From NCBI GenBank assembly GCA_009602725.1, contig WELB01000150.1:226822-290821 (forward strand): a stretch of DNA of 64,000 nt, given 5' to 3'. Positions 36,801-49,219 of this stretch are shown here, one piece after another. Origin of the DNA: Spirogloea muscicola (Eukaryota > Streptophyta > Zygnematophyceae > Spirogloeales > Spirogloeaceae). Position 1 is the first letter of the stretch, and every line of letters begins with the position of its first letter. The notes under the pieces are model-generated. The model searched no databases. It was not told the origin of the DNA and saw only the letters and a list, made by a program, of their open reading frames with translations. The position numbers and the translations under genes were made by a program.

Positions 36801-39800
36801 TGGCTCCTGCCTCTGCAAGCCATCTCATTCAGCCAGACGCACTTGAGCTGTTTGATCTTGCTGGCATCGCTGGCCCGCCAACCAACATACCGGTTGTGCG
36901 CTCCATTTCTGCTTTACTGCAAGGTCTGGAGGCCGGAGGGCCTCTATTTGTGTGGGTTGCCCACAATGACTTGCAGGAGGCTGCAGATGTCTACCTGAGC
37001 TGGCCAGAGTGCCGTCGGCCTGAAGATATGCTGTTCTTCATTGTGCCGCAGAAGCGCGGCGTGGTTGATCAAGCTCCGCTGGGGATGTCGCTGTTGTGCT
37101 CGCCCGAGGCGGGACACAGGCTCCTTAGGCGTAGCGTTGATGCCACTCGGCTTAGGCCTTACCCGACAGCGGTCAGGGAATATGTCGCTCGCACCCCATT
37201 CCTTGGCAGTGTCCATGGGGGACACACTAAGCTTTTTGAGGGGCTGGTTGCTGCGGCACCAGCAAGGATCCTCATAGACTCAGGGGCCTCAGTGTCCTTC
37301 GTCAAACGGAATTTGGTGTGCTCCACTGGCCTGCATTTGCAAGCAGATGGCCTGCCTAGAGTGACATTGGCCGATGGCCACCCAACCGATGTGTTAGGCC
37401 TGTGCAAGGTTCCCATTAGCATCCAGCAATACCAAGCCGAGGTGCCTTGTTATGCCATTGCGTTGACTGTCGCCTTTGATGTGATATTGGGAGATGACTG
37501 GCTTTGCGCCACATCAGCATGCCTTGATTTTGAATGCCATTCTTGCACGGTACAACGTGGCGCACGGCGCTTTGTCCTTTGCAAGCAGCTTCCTTGTGCA
37601 CCGCCGCTGGCGGCAGGGGCTTCCATTCTGCTGTCCGCCATGCAGATGAAGCGATTGATTCACAAGAACACTGTCCAGATGGCATTTCTTGTGATGGTGG
37701 CGTTCAACGACGAGTCTAAGCCTGACTTGTGTGTGAATGCTGCGGATTCACATGGCGGGGTTTTTGATAAGCTGCTGGAAGAATTTGCGGATGTGTTTCC
37801 CGACTCACTTCCGGACGGTCTACCTCCTCACCGAGATGTGGCTCATACAATTCCATTGGAGCCAGGTGCCAGCCCGCCTTTCCGTCCCATGTACCGGCTG
37901 AGCCCTCTCGAATTTCGAGAAATGCAATTCCAGGTCGAGGACCTGCTGGCGAAGGGCTACATTGAGCCATCTCAGTCGCCATACGGAGCACCCATCCTCT
38001 TTGTCAAAAAGAAGGATGGCACTCTACGCATGTGCATTGATTATCGGGCTTTGAATAAGCTGACTATCAAGAACCGATACCCATTGCCTCGGATAGACGA
38101 TCTATTCGATTGGCTCGCAGGGGCTACGGTGTTTAGCTCCCTGGACCTCGCAAGTGGGTATCACCAAATTCGAATCACGCCTGCGGATGTTCCAAAGTCG
38201 GCATTTCGTACGCCGCTTGGACATTTTCAGTTCAAGGTGCTGAGCTTTGGTTTGACCAATGCACCGGCTACGTTCCAGGCGGTGATGTCGAGGGTCTTTG
38301 GCCCCCTGCTCTACCATTTTGTGCTGGTTTACTTGGATGACATACTGGTGTTCAGCAAAACGCCTGAAGATCACGTGAAGCACCTGCGCCAAGTGCTGCA
38401 GTTGCTGCGTGAAAATCAATTGTATGCCAAGCGGTCCAAGTGCGCATTTAACCAGCCAGAGCTGACATACCTCGGGCATGTCGTGGGCAAAGACGGCATA
38501 CGTGTCGACCCCAAGAAGACTTCGGTCGTACGGGATTGGCCTGTGCCACAAACTGTGCCTCAATTGCGCTCCTTTTTGGGATTCGCAAATTATTTCCGAA
38601 AGTTCCTACAAGGCTATGGGAACTTGGCACTTCCTCTTACGAAGCTGACTCGTAAGGACGTACCTTGGGATTGGTCGTCCGAATGCCAGAGGGCATTTGA
38701 GGGAATACAGCAGGCGTTGACATCTCCGCCTGTGCTGGCCTTTCCTCGTGAAGGCGTGCCATATGAACTCGTCTGCGATGCCTCTTTGACCGGCATTGGT
38801 GCCGTGCTCTTGCAAGAGGGTCACCCGTTAGCGTTTGAGAGCCGCCTGCTGATCCCTGCAGAGCGAAATTACACTACGGGCGAGCAGGAATTGCTGGCTG
38901 TGGTGCACGCCTTACGTGTCTGGCGTTGCTACCTGGAAGGTGTGGCATTTACGGTTGTCACGGATCATTGCCCGTTGACATATTTCCACACGCAGCAGCA
39001 TTTGACTAGGCGTCAAGCTCGATGGGCTGAGTGCATGGCACAATTCGATTTCCAGTGGGTTTATCGCCCTGGACGTCTTAATGTTGCAGACCCTGTGAGT
39101 CGCAACATTCGCGGCGCTGATGCGTTGGCTTCCTTGAATGCTTCTGGAGTGCGGGCTACAGGACTGCGTCCGACTCGTCAAGCTTCTCGGCACACCACGG
39201 CTGAGCTCTCTGAGCTCTATGTGCGTATCCGTAAAGGGTATGGCACAGACCCATGGTTTGCTGACGCCGCCAACGTACGCACCCTCACCGATGACAAAGG
39301 CTTCTGGTGGCAAGGTGACGCTATTGTGGTCCCCGACTGCAATGCCTTGCGCACAGACATTATGCAGGAGCTGCATGATACGCCTTACAGTGGTCATTTG
39401 GGAGTGAGCAAAACCAAACAGGCTGTGCGACGCCTCTTTTGGTGGAAGGGCTTTTCAGCCCAGGTGCGCGCTTTTGTGGCAAGCTGTGCCACATGCCAGC
39501 GTAGTAAGGCAATCTCTGGCAAGCCTGCCGGATTACTTCAGCCTTTGCAGATTCCGGAGCGGAATTGGTCTGATGTTAGTGTGGATTTTATCACACAATT
39601 GCCTAAGACGCGGAATGGCTATGATGCCATTGTCGTCTTTGTGGATCGCCTGAGTAAAATGGTGCATTTTGCTCCCACTACTACGCGGGCATCTGCGAAG
39701 GATTTCGCTGGCATCTTTGTGGATAAGGTGTGGAAGCTACATGGAGTACCTGAGAGGCTGGTCTCGGACCGCGATCCTCGCTTTACAGGTCACTTCTGGA

Positions 39801-40660
39801 AAGAAGTCTGCAAGCTTATTGGCACGAGGCAGTCCATGTCCACAGCCTTTCATCCACAAACGGATGGCCAAACTGAGCGAATGAATCGAGTTCTTGAGGA
39901 CATGTTGAGGCACTTTGTCAATTCTAGCCACACTGACTGGGATGACTATTTGGCTCCAGCTGAATATGCTGTGAACAATGCCTATCATGCGTCCACCAAG
40001 GAGACTCCATTCTTCCTCAACTATGGTCAGCATCCCCGAGCTCCACTTCAGGTGGGGAGGCCGGAACGGGTTCCCGCCGCGGTAGCCTTTACTGGGACCC
40101 TCTTGGAGGCTCAGAGACGAGCTCGGCATTTCTTGGAAATTGCCCAGAGTCGCCAGAACGCTTATGCTGACAAACATCGGAAGGACGTGTCCTACGATGT
40201 TGGTGCGCAAGTGCTGCTGAGCACGAAGCACTTATCCTTGCGGGCTGTGGGTACGCGCAAGTTGCTGCCCAAGTGGGTTGGACCATTTGCAGTAGTACGC
40301 CTTGTGGGCAAGGTGTCCTACGAGTTGAAGACACCGGTGCATTGGATGGTCCACGACGTCTTCCATGTGTCTCAGCTGAGGGCCTTCCTTTCGGATGGTC
40401 GTGTCCAACCGCCCCCCCCTCCACTAGTCATCGAGGATGATCTTGCGTTTGAGGTGGAAGAGATCTTGTCTCACAGGGACAAGCCTCGAGGGCGTAAGAC
40501 CCGTGAGTATCTGGTGAAGTGGCTCGGGTATGGGCCCGAGCACAACACGTGGGAGCCTGCGGCCAATTTGGCAAATTGTCCGGATGCTCTCAGGGAATAC
40601 CTGGCCAAGGGTGGTAATTCTCCTAGGCTTGGTAGAGGCAGCAGCCGTCGGGCATCTTAA
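36801..40660 (+). CDS. Pol region of chromovirus copy 1 (PR-RT-RH-IN-chromodomain)
   Basis: A long open reading region. Protease active site LIDSGAS at about 37270. RT with [29 protein letters not shown] and the catalytic VYLDDILVF near 38330. RNase H with [15 protein letters not shown] (38767) and [11 protein letters not shown]. Integrase zinc region GHLGV...CATCQRS (39390-39505) and DDE core with [13 protein letters not shown]-terminal chromodomain FEVEEIL...[17 protein letters not shown] at about 40449-40555, the part that in relatives directs insertion to H3K9-methylated heterochromatin. Compared with family norms the length and order are complete. Confidence 0.9.
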
Positions 40661-40718
40661 TACCTGTCGGCTGTTCTCTCCTAGTTCCCGAGGACGTGAA
40701 CACCAGAGTGGGGAGGTA

Positions 40719-41249
40719 TGTAATGAACCAGCCGTTTGGTGAAGCCACATGGCTCTGTTGGCATTACATGACCGGCTATTTGGGACAAGTGGGCCCGCCA
40801 GGTGGCGGGCTGGCTGGCCGGGCAAGTGGCCCGCCCGTCCAGAAATACCCTCGCTAGGATCCGCCCGTTCAAGGGAGGATCTTGGGCCCGCCCGCAAGGG
40901 CAGGCCTTGGGGCGACCCGCTCACACCCCTGGGGGGGGGGTGGCACGGGGAAGCACGAAGAGCCTTGGAGGCTGAGGCTCGGGGAGGAGTTCGAGCCGGT
41001 GAAGCCCAGGAGCAGCCTTGTCGCTGCTCGCCGCCGCAGCCGCCGCCGCACCTTGCTGCGGGGCCTGCTGTGCCGGCCTGCGCCCAGGAGATGGAGTCGC
41101 CGCCGGACGGCGGCGCCACGGGGCCTGTCTTCCGCTGCGCCTATGCGCTAGTGCTTTGCCTGTGTAGTGGGTTGGTCCCTAAACCCCTACAGCCGAACTC
41201 AAGAAGGACTGCTCACCCTAATTGCGTGTGTAGGGCGAGGTTCCTTACA
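40719..41249 (+). repeat. 3' LTR of copy 1 (family A)
   Basis: 531 bp, TGTAATGAACCAGCC...TTCCTTACA, followed by the target duplication cccgt. Preceded by the polypurine tract. It differs from the 5' LTR at roughly two dozen visible sites. Confidence 0.92.
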
Positions 41250-41254
41250 CCCGT

Positions 41255-43182
41255 AGTAGTGAGCCTCTCAGTTGCCATATGGTGCACCTATCCGCTTCCT
41301 TGTGAAGCACTGTGGTAGTCATTGGATGTGCATCTAGCATCGAGCCCTAAACAAGCTCACGGTCAAGAGCCAATGCCCTTAACCTTTGCATTGATGATCT
41401 ATGTGATCGTCTTAGAGAAGCAAGCGTGGTTTGCTTTCTCGATTTGTGAGAGCTCATCACCGCCTTCGTATTACGCCTGAAAAAGTTTCGAGTTGGCTTG
41501 TTGTTCGCCGCTCGGACAATTCCAGCCACGTGTCAGGCTGTGACAGTGGGAGTCTTTGGCCCCATAGTATGACTCTGTGCTGGTATACTTGGATGACATA
41601 CCGGCGTTTGTATGACACCCGAGGGTCACGTACTGCACCTGCAGCTCGTGCTGCCTTTGCGACATGAGAAATACTTGTATGCCAAGTGTATGTCACCAGT
41701 ACTTTTGCATATTGTGGGCAAATACGGGGTTCGCGTCGACCCCAAAAGTAGTAGTCAATCATGCTGCATCTGTCTGCAGAGACTGACGTAAAGGACTGGC
41801 TAAGTGCCACGGGACGTGTCGCATTTGCGTTCCTTTCGAGGATTGCACGGTATACCCGTTCCTGTCAGGATGCCTGCAAGGACACGGAAGTATGACATCT
41901 CCTCTAACGAAGCTCATTCGTAAGGACGTACCCTGGGGTGGACGTCCAAATGCCCGCGGGCATTTGAGGAAATTCAAAACGGGTTCTAGTATCCTCACCT
42001 GTTTTGAGCCTTGCCTCGAGAAGGCGCTCCATTGTAGTCATATGTTGTGTGACCCCTCTTTGATCGGCAGTTGCCGACGATGTCTTGCAGGAGGGTCACC
42101 CCGTAGGAGGGTCACCGCGTTTGAGACACGCCTGCTCAGTCCTGCCGGGCGCATCTTAAGTACGGGGGGAGCAAGAGCTCCTTGCTGTTGTGCACGCCCT
42201 CCGTGTGTGTAAATGCTATCTCAAGGGTGCTGAAATTACGGTTGTAACGGGCCATAGCCAGTCGACCGTTTTTCACACTCAACAGCAAAGAGCGGGCATC
42301 AAGCTTGGTGAGCTGGTAGTATGGTACTATTCCATTCCAGTGGCTGTACCACCCTGGACGTAATACTGCTGCGGAGCGGGTGCCCGCAACATTGTGGGGG
42401 CTGCTGTGGCGCCTGTCTTGTGTGCCACAAGGGCTCCGACCGCAGACGTGCGGCTTGCCCGAGGGGCCGCTCGGCAGTGCGCCACCAACCTCTCTGAGCT
42501 GTGTGTGCGTCTTCGTGATGGGTTTGGCACAGACCCTTGGATTGCACAAGCAACCAAACCACGCACTGTAGTATGTGACCAAGGCTTCTGGTGGCGACGT
42601 GACGGCACTGTGGTGCCCACTGCAATGCCTTGCGCACTAGTATCATGTAAGAGACGCATGAGCCTCAGTACAGTAGTCACTTGGGTATTGAGAAGACAAA
42701 GAAAGCTATCAAGATTCTTTTATGGTGGCCGGACATTAGAGTCTTTGTGAGGACTTGCGCCACCTGCAAGCATAGTACGGCACGCTCTCCCAAGCCTGCC
42801 AAGTTGCTGGCATGTCTGTGGACCGAGTATGGAAACTGCACGGAGTACCCGAGCGAGTCGTCTAATCGCGATCCTCCTCCATGGGTCACTTCTGGAAAGA
42901 AGTGTGCAGCCTATTTGGCACAAGCAATCCATGTCCACAGCTTTCCACCCACTATCAGATGAATCACACTGTTAAGGATTGAAGCGGGATTTGGCAGACA
43001 TGCTAAGGCCTTTTGTACCTCAGTCAGGCTGACTGGGACGAGTACCTTGCTCCAACGAGTATGCTGTGAACAACGCCTTTCAAAACTCCCAAAAGCACAT
43101 CCTTCTTCCTGAATGTCAGCATCCCCGATCACCTTTGCAGGTGGGGAGGCCGAAGCGCGTTCCAGCCGCAGTGAGCTTTACC
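41255..43182 (+). mobile_element. Old Ty3/gypsy element, right part
   Basis: Continues the RT text interrupted at 34576 and runs in order through RT (worn DD box near 41590), RNase H (42040-42400) and integrase (42480-43180), ending at a worn VGRPKRVPAA block where copy 3 begins. Highly decayed, many breaks. It served as target for two younger family A insertions. Confidence 0.7.
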
Positions 43183-43727
43183 TGCAATGAACCAGCCGTT
43201 TGATTAAGCCGCATGGCTCTGTTGGCATTACATGACCGGCTATTTGGGACAAGTGAGCCCGCCAGGTGGCGGGCTGGCTTGCCGGGCAAGTGGCCCGCCC
43301 AGAGGCGGGCCCCGCCCGTCCAGAAATACCCCTCGCTAGGATCCGCCCGTTCAAGGGAGGATCTTTGGCCCGCCGCCTGGCAGGCCATGGGGCGACCCGC
43401 TCACACCCCTGGAGGGGGGGTGGCACGGGGAAGCACGAAGAGCCTTGGGGCTGAGGCTCGAGGGAGTTCGAACCGGTGAAGCCCAGGAGCAGCCTTGCCG
43501 CTGCTCGCCGCCACAGCCGCCGCCGCACCTTGCTGCGGGGCCTGCTGCGCCGGCCTGCGCCCAGGAGGTGGAGTCGCCGCCGGACGGCGGCGCCACAGGG
43601 CCTGTCTTCCGCTGCGCCTATGCGCTAGTGTTTTGCCTGTGTAGTGGGTTGGTCCCTAAACCCCCTACAGCCGAACTCAAGAAGGACTGCTCACCCTAAT
43701 TGCGTGTGTAGGGCGAGGTTCCTTACA
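43183..43727 (+). repeat. 5' LTR of copy 3 (family A)
   Basis: 545 bp, starting TGCAATGAACC (one base off the usual TGTAATG). It carries an extra GGCGGGCCCCGCCC insertion-like stretch near 43300 relative to copy 1. Followed by the PBS. Confidence 0.85.
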
Positions 43728-46700
43728 TTTGGTGTCAGAGGCGGTCTTGCATCCATCGCGCTTGTGACTTTTTGTGCTCGCCGCTGATGATGCAAGGATC
43801 ACCCTGATGTGCTGGCCTGACCTTTTTCTGTCAGAGATACAGTGCTTGCCAGACGTTGGTCCGTGAGGCGGCTCAGCGGAAGCGCCGGGTGCGGAGCCAT
43901 CTTCGCGCTGTGAGCCAGCAACGACCAACGCCTGATTGACCGACTGATCCTTGAGGACCACTTGCTGCGTTCGCTTCTTCTGAGGTGTGGCTTGAGCCTG
44001 CAGCCTTTGTGTGGTGAGGTCAGTCGTGTGGCCAGCAGTGACAGTGTGCATCGGTCCTGGTCATATCTGCGGCTGTCTGCCTGCCTGCTGATTGAGGTGT
44101 GGAGTTGCGCGCTGCCTTGCTTGCTCGCTCGCTGGTGCACCAGTAGTGCGATGTCTTGTATTGCAGTATGGGTAGTGTGATTTGCTGACTGTCGGAGCCT
44201 GAATTGATCACTCAGCGTCCTTCAGCTGGATTCACACACCTCCAGTGCGCGGCCGAGCCCTCCTCGGGAGGCAGAGTGGTCGGCTGCTGAGGCAGCAGCT
44301 GCTGCAGGGCCAGCTGCTGCGGCAGTGGCTGCTGCGGAGCACGCCCACGAGGGGCACGCCCACGAGGGGCACGCCCACGAGGGGCACGCCCAAGCGGGGC
44401 ACGCCCAAGAGGGGCACGTCGAGCTGGGAGCCGGAGGCCAGGGGGGCTTGTCGGCTGGGGACTTGCAACGCGTTGCACTCCTTACTCGGGATCTGGCAGC
44501 AGCCCAGTCTACGACGGACCCAGCGACACAACACCGGCTTCTTGCGAGGATCTGCGGGGAGCAGCGCGCCCTCCTCGTCCGGCAGCGCGCCGAAGAGCGG
44601 CACATAGAAGAGGTGGATGCCTCGTTGCATCTGATGCGCAAAAGCAGCGGCAACCCTGAGCATGGACTTGCCAGGGCCCGTGCACCCCGACAATTCTCCG
44701 GTCACGATGATCGGGGAGGCTTGCAGCCATGGCTGGATGAAATGGACGAATGGTTCGTCTGCTCCAACACGGACGCGGGGGCACGCGTGCGCCTCGCTGC
44801 AACCTACCTCTCAGGGGAGCCCCGGGAGTGGTGGAACACCTTGAAGAAGGGCTCTACGCCCGAGGAGTCCGGTGGCTGGGACTTCTTCTGCAGCTCGCTT
44901 ACGTCGGCGTATGGCGACCCACACGCAGACTTGCAAGCCCGCAATGAGCTGGATGCTCTCTGCATGAGGGGCGAGGGAAGCGAGGGCTTTGAGCCCTACG
45001 TGCGGCGCTTCCGGCTGCTGCTGTCCAAGCTACGCAGCGAGCCCATGAAGCCAATTGACCAATGCCAGCGATTTAAGGCTGGACTGCCTACTCGTTCTCG
45101 CAATTGTGTCGCGGTGGATTCCGCAACGGCACAACTGGTCACGGACTTCACCAAGATGGTGGAGCACGCCCGCAAGGTGCTCAGCACGCCGGACATTGCC
45201 GGTCCGAGCAAGCGTCCCCTGCTGGAGGCAGGCGGCTTTGATGCAGAACGAGGCAAGAAGCGGTTCGACCCGAGGCACGGCTTGAATGCTCGACCTCAAG
45301 GCGACTTCCCCAAGCCGCCGGTGGAAAGCGCTGGCTGCTTCAAGTGCGGTGCCAAGAGCCATCAGCTCAGGGACCGCCCGGCGGTTGGTCCCTCTTCCTC
45401 ACGGCCACGTCCACAGCGCCCTATGGGCCGGGATCAGGGCAATTCCAAGGGCAAGCGTGAGTGCTTGACCCCTGCCTCTGCAAGCCATCTCATTCAGCCA
45501 GACGCACTTGAGCTGGTTGATCTTGCTGGCATCGCTGGCCCGCCAACCAACATACCGGTTGTGCGCTCCATTTCTGCTATTGCAAGGTCTGGAGGGGTTG
45601 CCCACAATGACTTGCAAGGGGCTGCAGATGTCTATCTGAGCTGGCCCGAGTGCCGTCGGCCTGAAGAAACGCTGGTCTTCATTGTGCCGCAGAGGCGCGG
45701 CGTATTGATCAAGCTCCGTTGGGGATTTCGCGCTGTTGTGCTCGCACGAGGCGGGACACATGCTCCTTAGGTGTAGCGTTGATGCCACTCCGCTTAGGCC
45801 TTACCCGACAGCGGTCAGGTTATATGTCGCTCGCAGCCCATTCCTGGGCAGTGTCCATGGGGGGGACACCAAGCTTTTTGAGGGGCTGGTTGCTGCGGCA
45901 CCAGCGAGGATCCTCATAGACGCAGGGGCCATCAGTGTCCTTCGTCAAACGGGATTTGGTGTGCTCCACTGGCTTGCATTTGCAAGCAGATGGCCCGCCT
46001 ATAGTAACATTGGCCAATGGTGACCCAACCGATGTGTTGGGCCTGTGCAAGGTTCCCATTCGCATCCAGCAATACGAAGCCGAGGTGCCTTGTTATGCCA
46101 TTGCGTTGACTGTTGCCTTTGATGTCATATTGGGAGATGACTGGCTTTGCGCCACATCAGCATGCCTTGATTTTGAACGCCATACTTGCACGGTGCAACG
46201 TGGCGCATGGCGCTTTGTCCTTTGCAAGCAGCTTCCCTGTGCACCGCCGCTGGCGGTGCACAGGGGCTTCCATTCTGCTGTCCGCCATGCAGATGAAGCG
46301 ATTGATTCACAAGAACACTGTCCAGATGGCATTTCTTGTGATGGTGGCGTTCAACGACGAGTCTAAGCCTGACTTGTGTGTGAATGCTGCGGATTCACAT
46401 GGCGGGGTTCTTGATAAGCTGCTGGAAGAATTTGCGGATGTGTTTCCCGACTCTCTTCCGGACGGTCTACCTCCTCACCGAGGTGTGGCTCATACAATAA
46501 TTCCATTGGAGCCAGGCGCCAACCCGCCTTTCCGTCCCATGTACCGGCTGAGCCCTCTCGAATTTCGAGAAATGCAATCCCAGGTCGAGGACCTGCTGGC
46601 GAAGGGCTACATTGAGCCATCTCAGTCGCCATACGGAGCACCCATCCTCTGTCAAAAAGAAGGATGGCACTCTACGGATGTGCATCGATTATCGGGCTCT

Positions 46701-48792
46701 GAATAAGCTTACTATCAAGAACCGATGCCCATTGCCTCGGATAGATGATCTGTTCGATTGGCTAGCAGGGGCTACGGTGTTCAGCTCCCTGGACCTGGCA
46801 AGTGGGGTACCACCAAATTCGAACCACGCCTGCGGATGTTCCGAAGTCGGCGTTCCGTACGCCGCTTGGACATTTTCAGTTCAAGGTGCTGAGCTTTGGT
46901 TTGACCCTACATTCCAGGCGGTGATGTCGAGGGTTTTTGGCCCCCTGCTCTACCATTTTGTGCTGGTTTACTTGGATGACATACCGGTGTTCAGCAAAAC
47001 GCCTGAGGATCACGCGAAGACGTGAGCACCTGCGCCAAGTGCTGCAGTTGCTGCGTGGAAATCAATTGTATGCCAAGCGGTCCAAGTGCGCACTCCAGCC
47101 AGAGCTGACATACCTCGGGCATGTCGTGGCAAAGACGGCATACGTGTCGACCCCAAGAAGACCTCGGTCGTACGGGATTGGCCTGTGCCACAAACTGTGC
47201 CTCAATTGCGCTCCTTCTTGGGATTCGCAAATTATTTTCGAAAGTTCCTACGAGGCTATGGGAACTTGGCACTTCCACTTACGAAAATGACTCGTAAGGA
47301 CGTACCTTGGGATTGGTCGTCCGAAAGCCAGAGGCCATTTGAGGGAATACAGCAGGCGTTGACATCTCCGCCTATGCTGGCCTTTCCTCGTGAAGGTGTG
47401 CCATATGAACTCGTCTGCGATGCCTCTTTGACCGGCATTGGTGCCGTGCTCTTGCAAGAGGGTCACCCGTTAGCGTTTGAGAGTCGCCTGCTGATCCCTG
47501 CAGAGCTAAATTACACTACGGGCGAGCAGGAATTGCTGGCTGTGGTGCACGCCTTACGTGTCCGGCGTTGCCACCTGGAAGGTGTAGCATTTACGGTTGG
47601 CACGGATCATTGCCCGTTGACATATTTCCACACGCAGCAGCATTTGACAAGGCGTCAAGCTTGATGGGCTGAGTGCATGGCAACATTCGATTTCCAGTGG
47701 GTTTATCGCCCTGGAAGTCTTAAAGTTGCTGACCCTGTGAGTCGTAACATTCACGGCGCTGATGCGTTGGCTTCCTTGAATGCTTCTGGAGTACGGGCTG
47801 CAGGAATGCGTCCGAATCGTCAAGCTTCTCGGCAAACCACGGCCGAGCTCTCTGAGCTCTACGTGCGTATCCGTAAAGGGTATGGCACAGACCCATGGTT
47901 TGCTGAGGCCGCCAACGTAAGCACCCTCACTCATGACAACGGCCTCTGGTGGCAAGGCGACGCTATTGTGGTCCCGGACTGCAATGCATTGCGCACTGAC
48001 ATAATGCAGGAGCTGCATGATACGCCTTACAGTGGTCATCTGGGAGTGAGCAAAATCAAATAGGCTGTGCGACGCCTCTTTTAATGGAAGGTGTTTTTCG
48101 ACCCAGGTGTGCGCTTATGTGGCAAGCTGTGCCACATGCCAGCGTAGTGAGGCAATCTCTGGCAAGCCTGCCGGATTACTTCAGCCCTTGCAGATTCCGG
48201 AGCGGAATTGGTCTGATGTGAGTGTGGATTTTATCACACAATCGCCTAAGACGCGGAATGGCTATGATGCCATTGTCGTCTTTGTGGATCGCCTGAGTAC
48301 AATGGTGCATTTTGCTCCCAGTACTACGCGAGCATCGGCGAAGGATTTCGCTGGCATCTTTGTGGATAAGGTGTGGAAGCTTCATGGAGTACCTGAGAGG
48401 CTGGTCTCGGACCGCGATCCTCGCTTTACAGGTCACTTCTGGAAAGAAGTCTGCAAGCTTATTGGCACGAAGCAGTCCATGTCCACAGCCTTCCATCCAC
48501 AGACGGATGGCCAAACTGAGCGAATGAATCGAGTTCTTGAGGACATGTTGAGGCACTTTGTCAATTCTAGCCAGACTGACTGGGATGACTATTTGGCTCC
48601 AGCTGAATATGCAGTGAGGAATGCCTATCATGCGTCCAACAAAGAGACTCCATTCTTCCTCAACTATGGTCAGCATCCCCGAGCTCCACTTCGAGTGGGG
48701 AGGCCGGAACGGGTTCCCGCCGCGGTAGCCTTTACTGGGACCCTCTTGGAGGCTCAGAGACGAGCTCGGCATTTCTTGGAAATTGCCCAGAG
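43183..48792 (+). mobile_element. Ty3/gypsy chromovirus copy 3 (family A), broken, right end lost at an assembly join
   Basis: 5' LTR 43183-43727 (TGCAATGAACC...TTCCTTACA), PBS TGGTGTCAGAGG 43730-43741, gag from about 44325 (HAHEG-type repeat in five units, capsid core, CCHC-like knuckle near 45335), protease, RT, RNase H and integrase up to 48792. Nearly collinear with copy 1 but with several breaks. The sequence stops at a single N, and the chromodomain and 3' LTR are not present. Contains a tract almost identical to the element at 55.8-58.5 kb. Confidence 0.85.
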
Positions 48793-49219
48793 NCGGAAGC
48801 GTCAAGGGTCGGTCAAGCTGAGGCTAAGTGAGAGCGTCTAGGCAGCGGCTGCAGCGGCGTGGGCAGCAGCAGAGGGCAAGGGAGACCGAGCCTGCGTGTG
48901 GAAAGGAACCCTGAGTGCGTAAGGGAACCCCGGCTCGACTGAGCTGGGTGGGGGTAAGTGCCCTCCTTATGTGGGTGTCTGGGCCCCTGCGCCAAGCGCG
49001 TCGGGTGCCCCGGGTCACCAAGGTCTGGTCACCAAAGGTCTGCGTCGGTCCCGGTCTACCTCTGGTCTACCCTTGACCTACCCTGACCTGCGCGCCGGTC
49101 AACAGTGACCTGCCAAGACCGGCGGCCAGGCCCTGTGGTGCCGCCACTTGGCGGCTCCTCGCTGCGCTACACAACTACCGGGTAGTAGCTCTAATCTACC
49201 TGGATTAGGTTAGCACTAT
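48793..49219. other. Assembly join (single N) followed by unassigned sequence
   Basis: A lone N at 48793 ends copy 3 abruptly in mid-integrase. The following ~420 bases are a different GC-rich sequence with GGTCTACC repeats, perhaps LTR U3 of an unlisted family; similar GTCTACC words recur at 63240-63290. Continuity across the N should not be assumed. Confidence 0.6.

Larger units (their letters stand above)
34577..41249 (+). mobile_element. Ty3/gypsy chromovirus copy 1 (family A), nearly whole
   Basis: A 6.67-kb LTR retrotransposon flanked by an exact 5-bp target duplication, cccgt (34572-34576 and 41250-41254). Parts: 5' LTR 34577-35105; PBS TGGTATCAGAGG 35108-35119 (initiator Met tRNA); gag about 35591-36800; pol to 40660; PPT AGAGTGGGGAGG about 40705-40716; 3' LTR 40719-41249. 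Domain order protease, RT, RNase H, integrase, chromodomain places it in the chromovirus lineage of Ty3/gypsy. It looks whole apart from about one interruption. By eye the LTRs are about 95% identical, implying a moderately old insertion. It is nested in an older relative. Confidence 0.92.
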
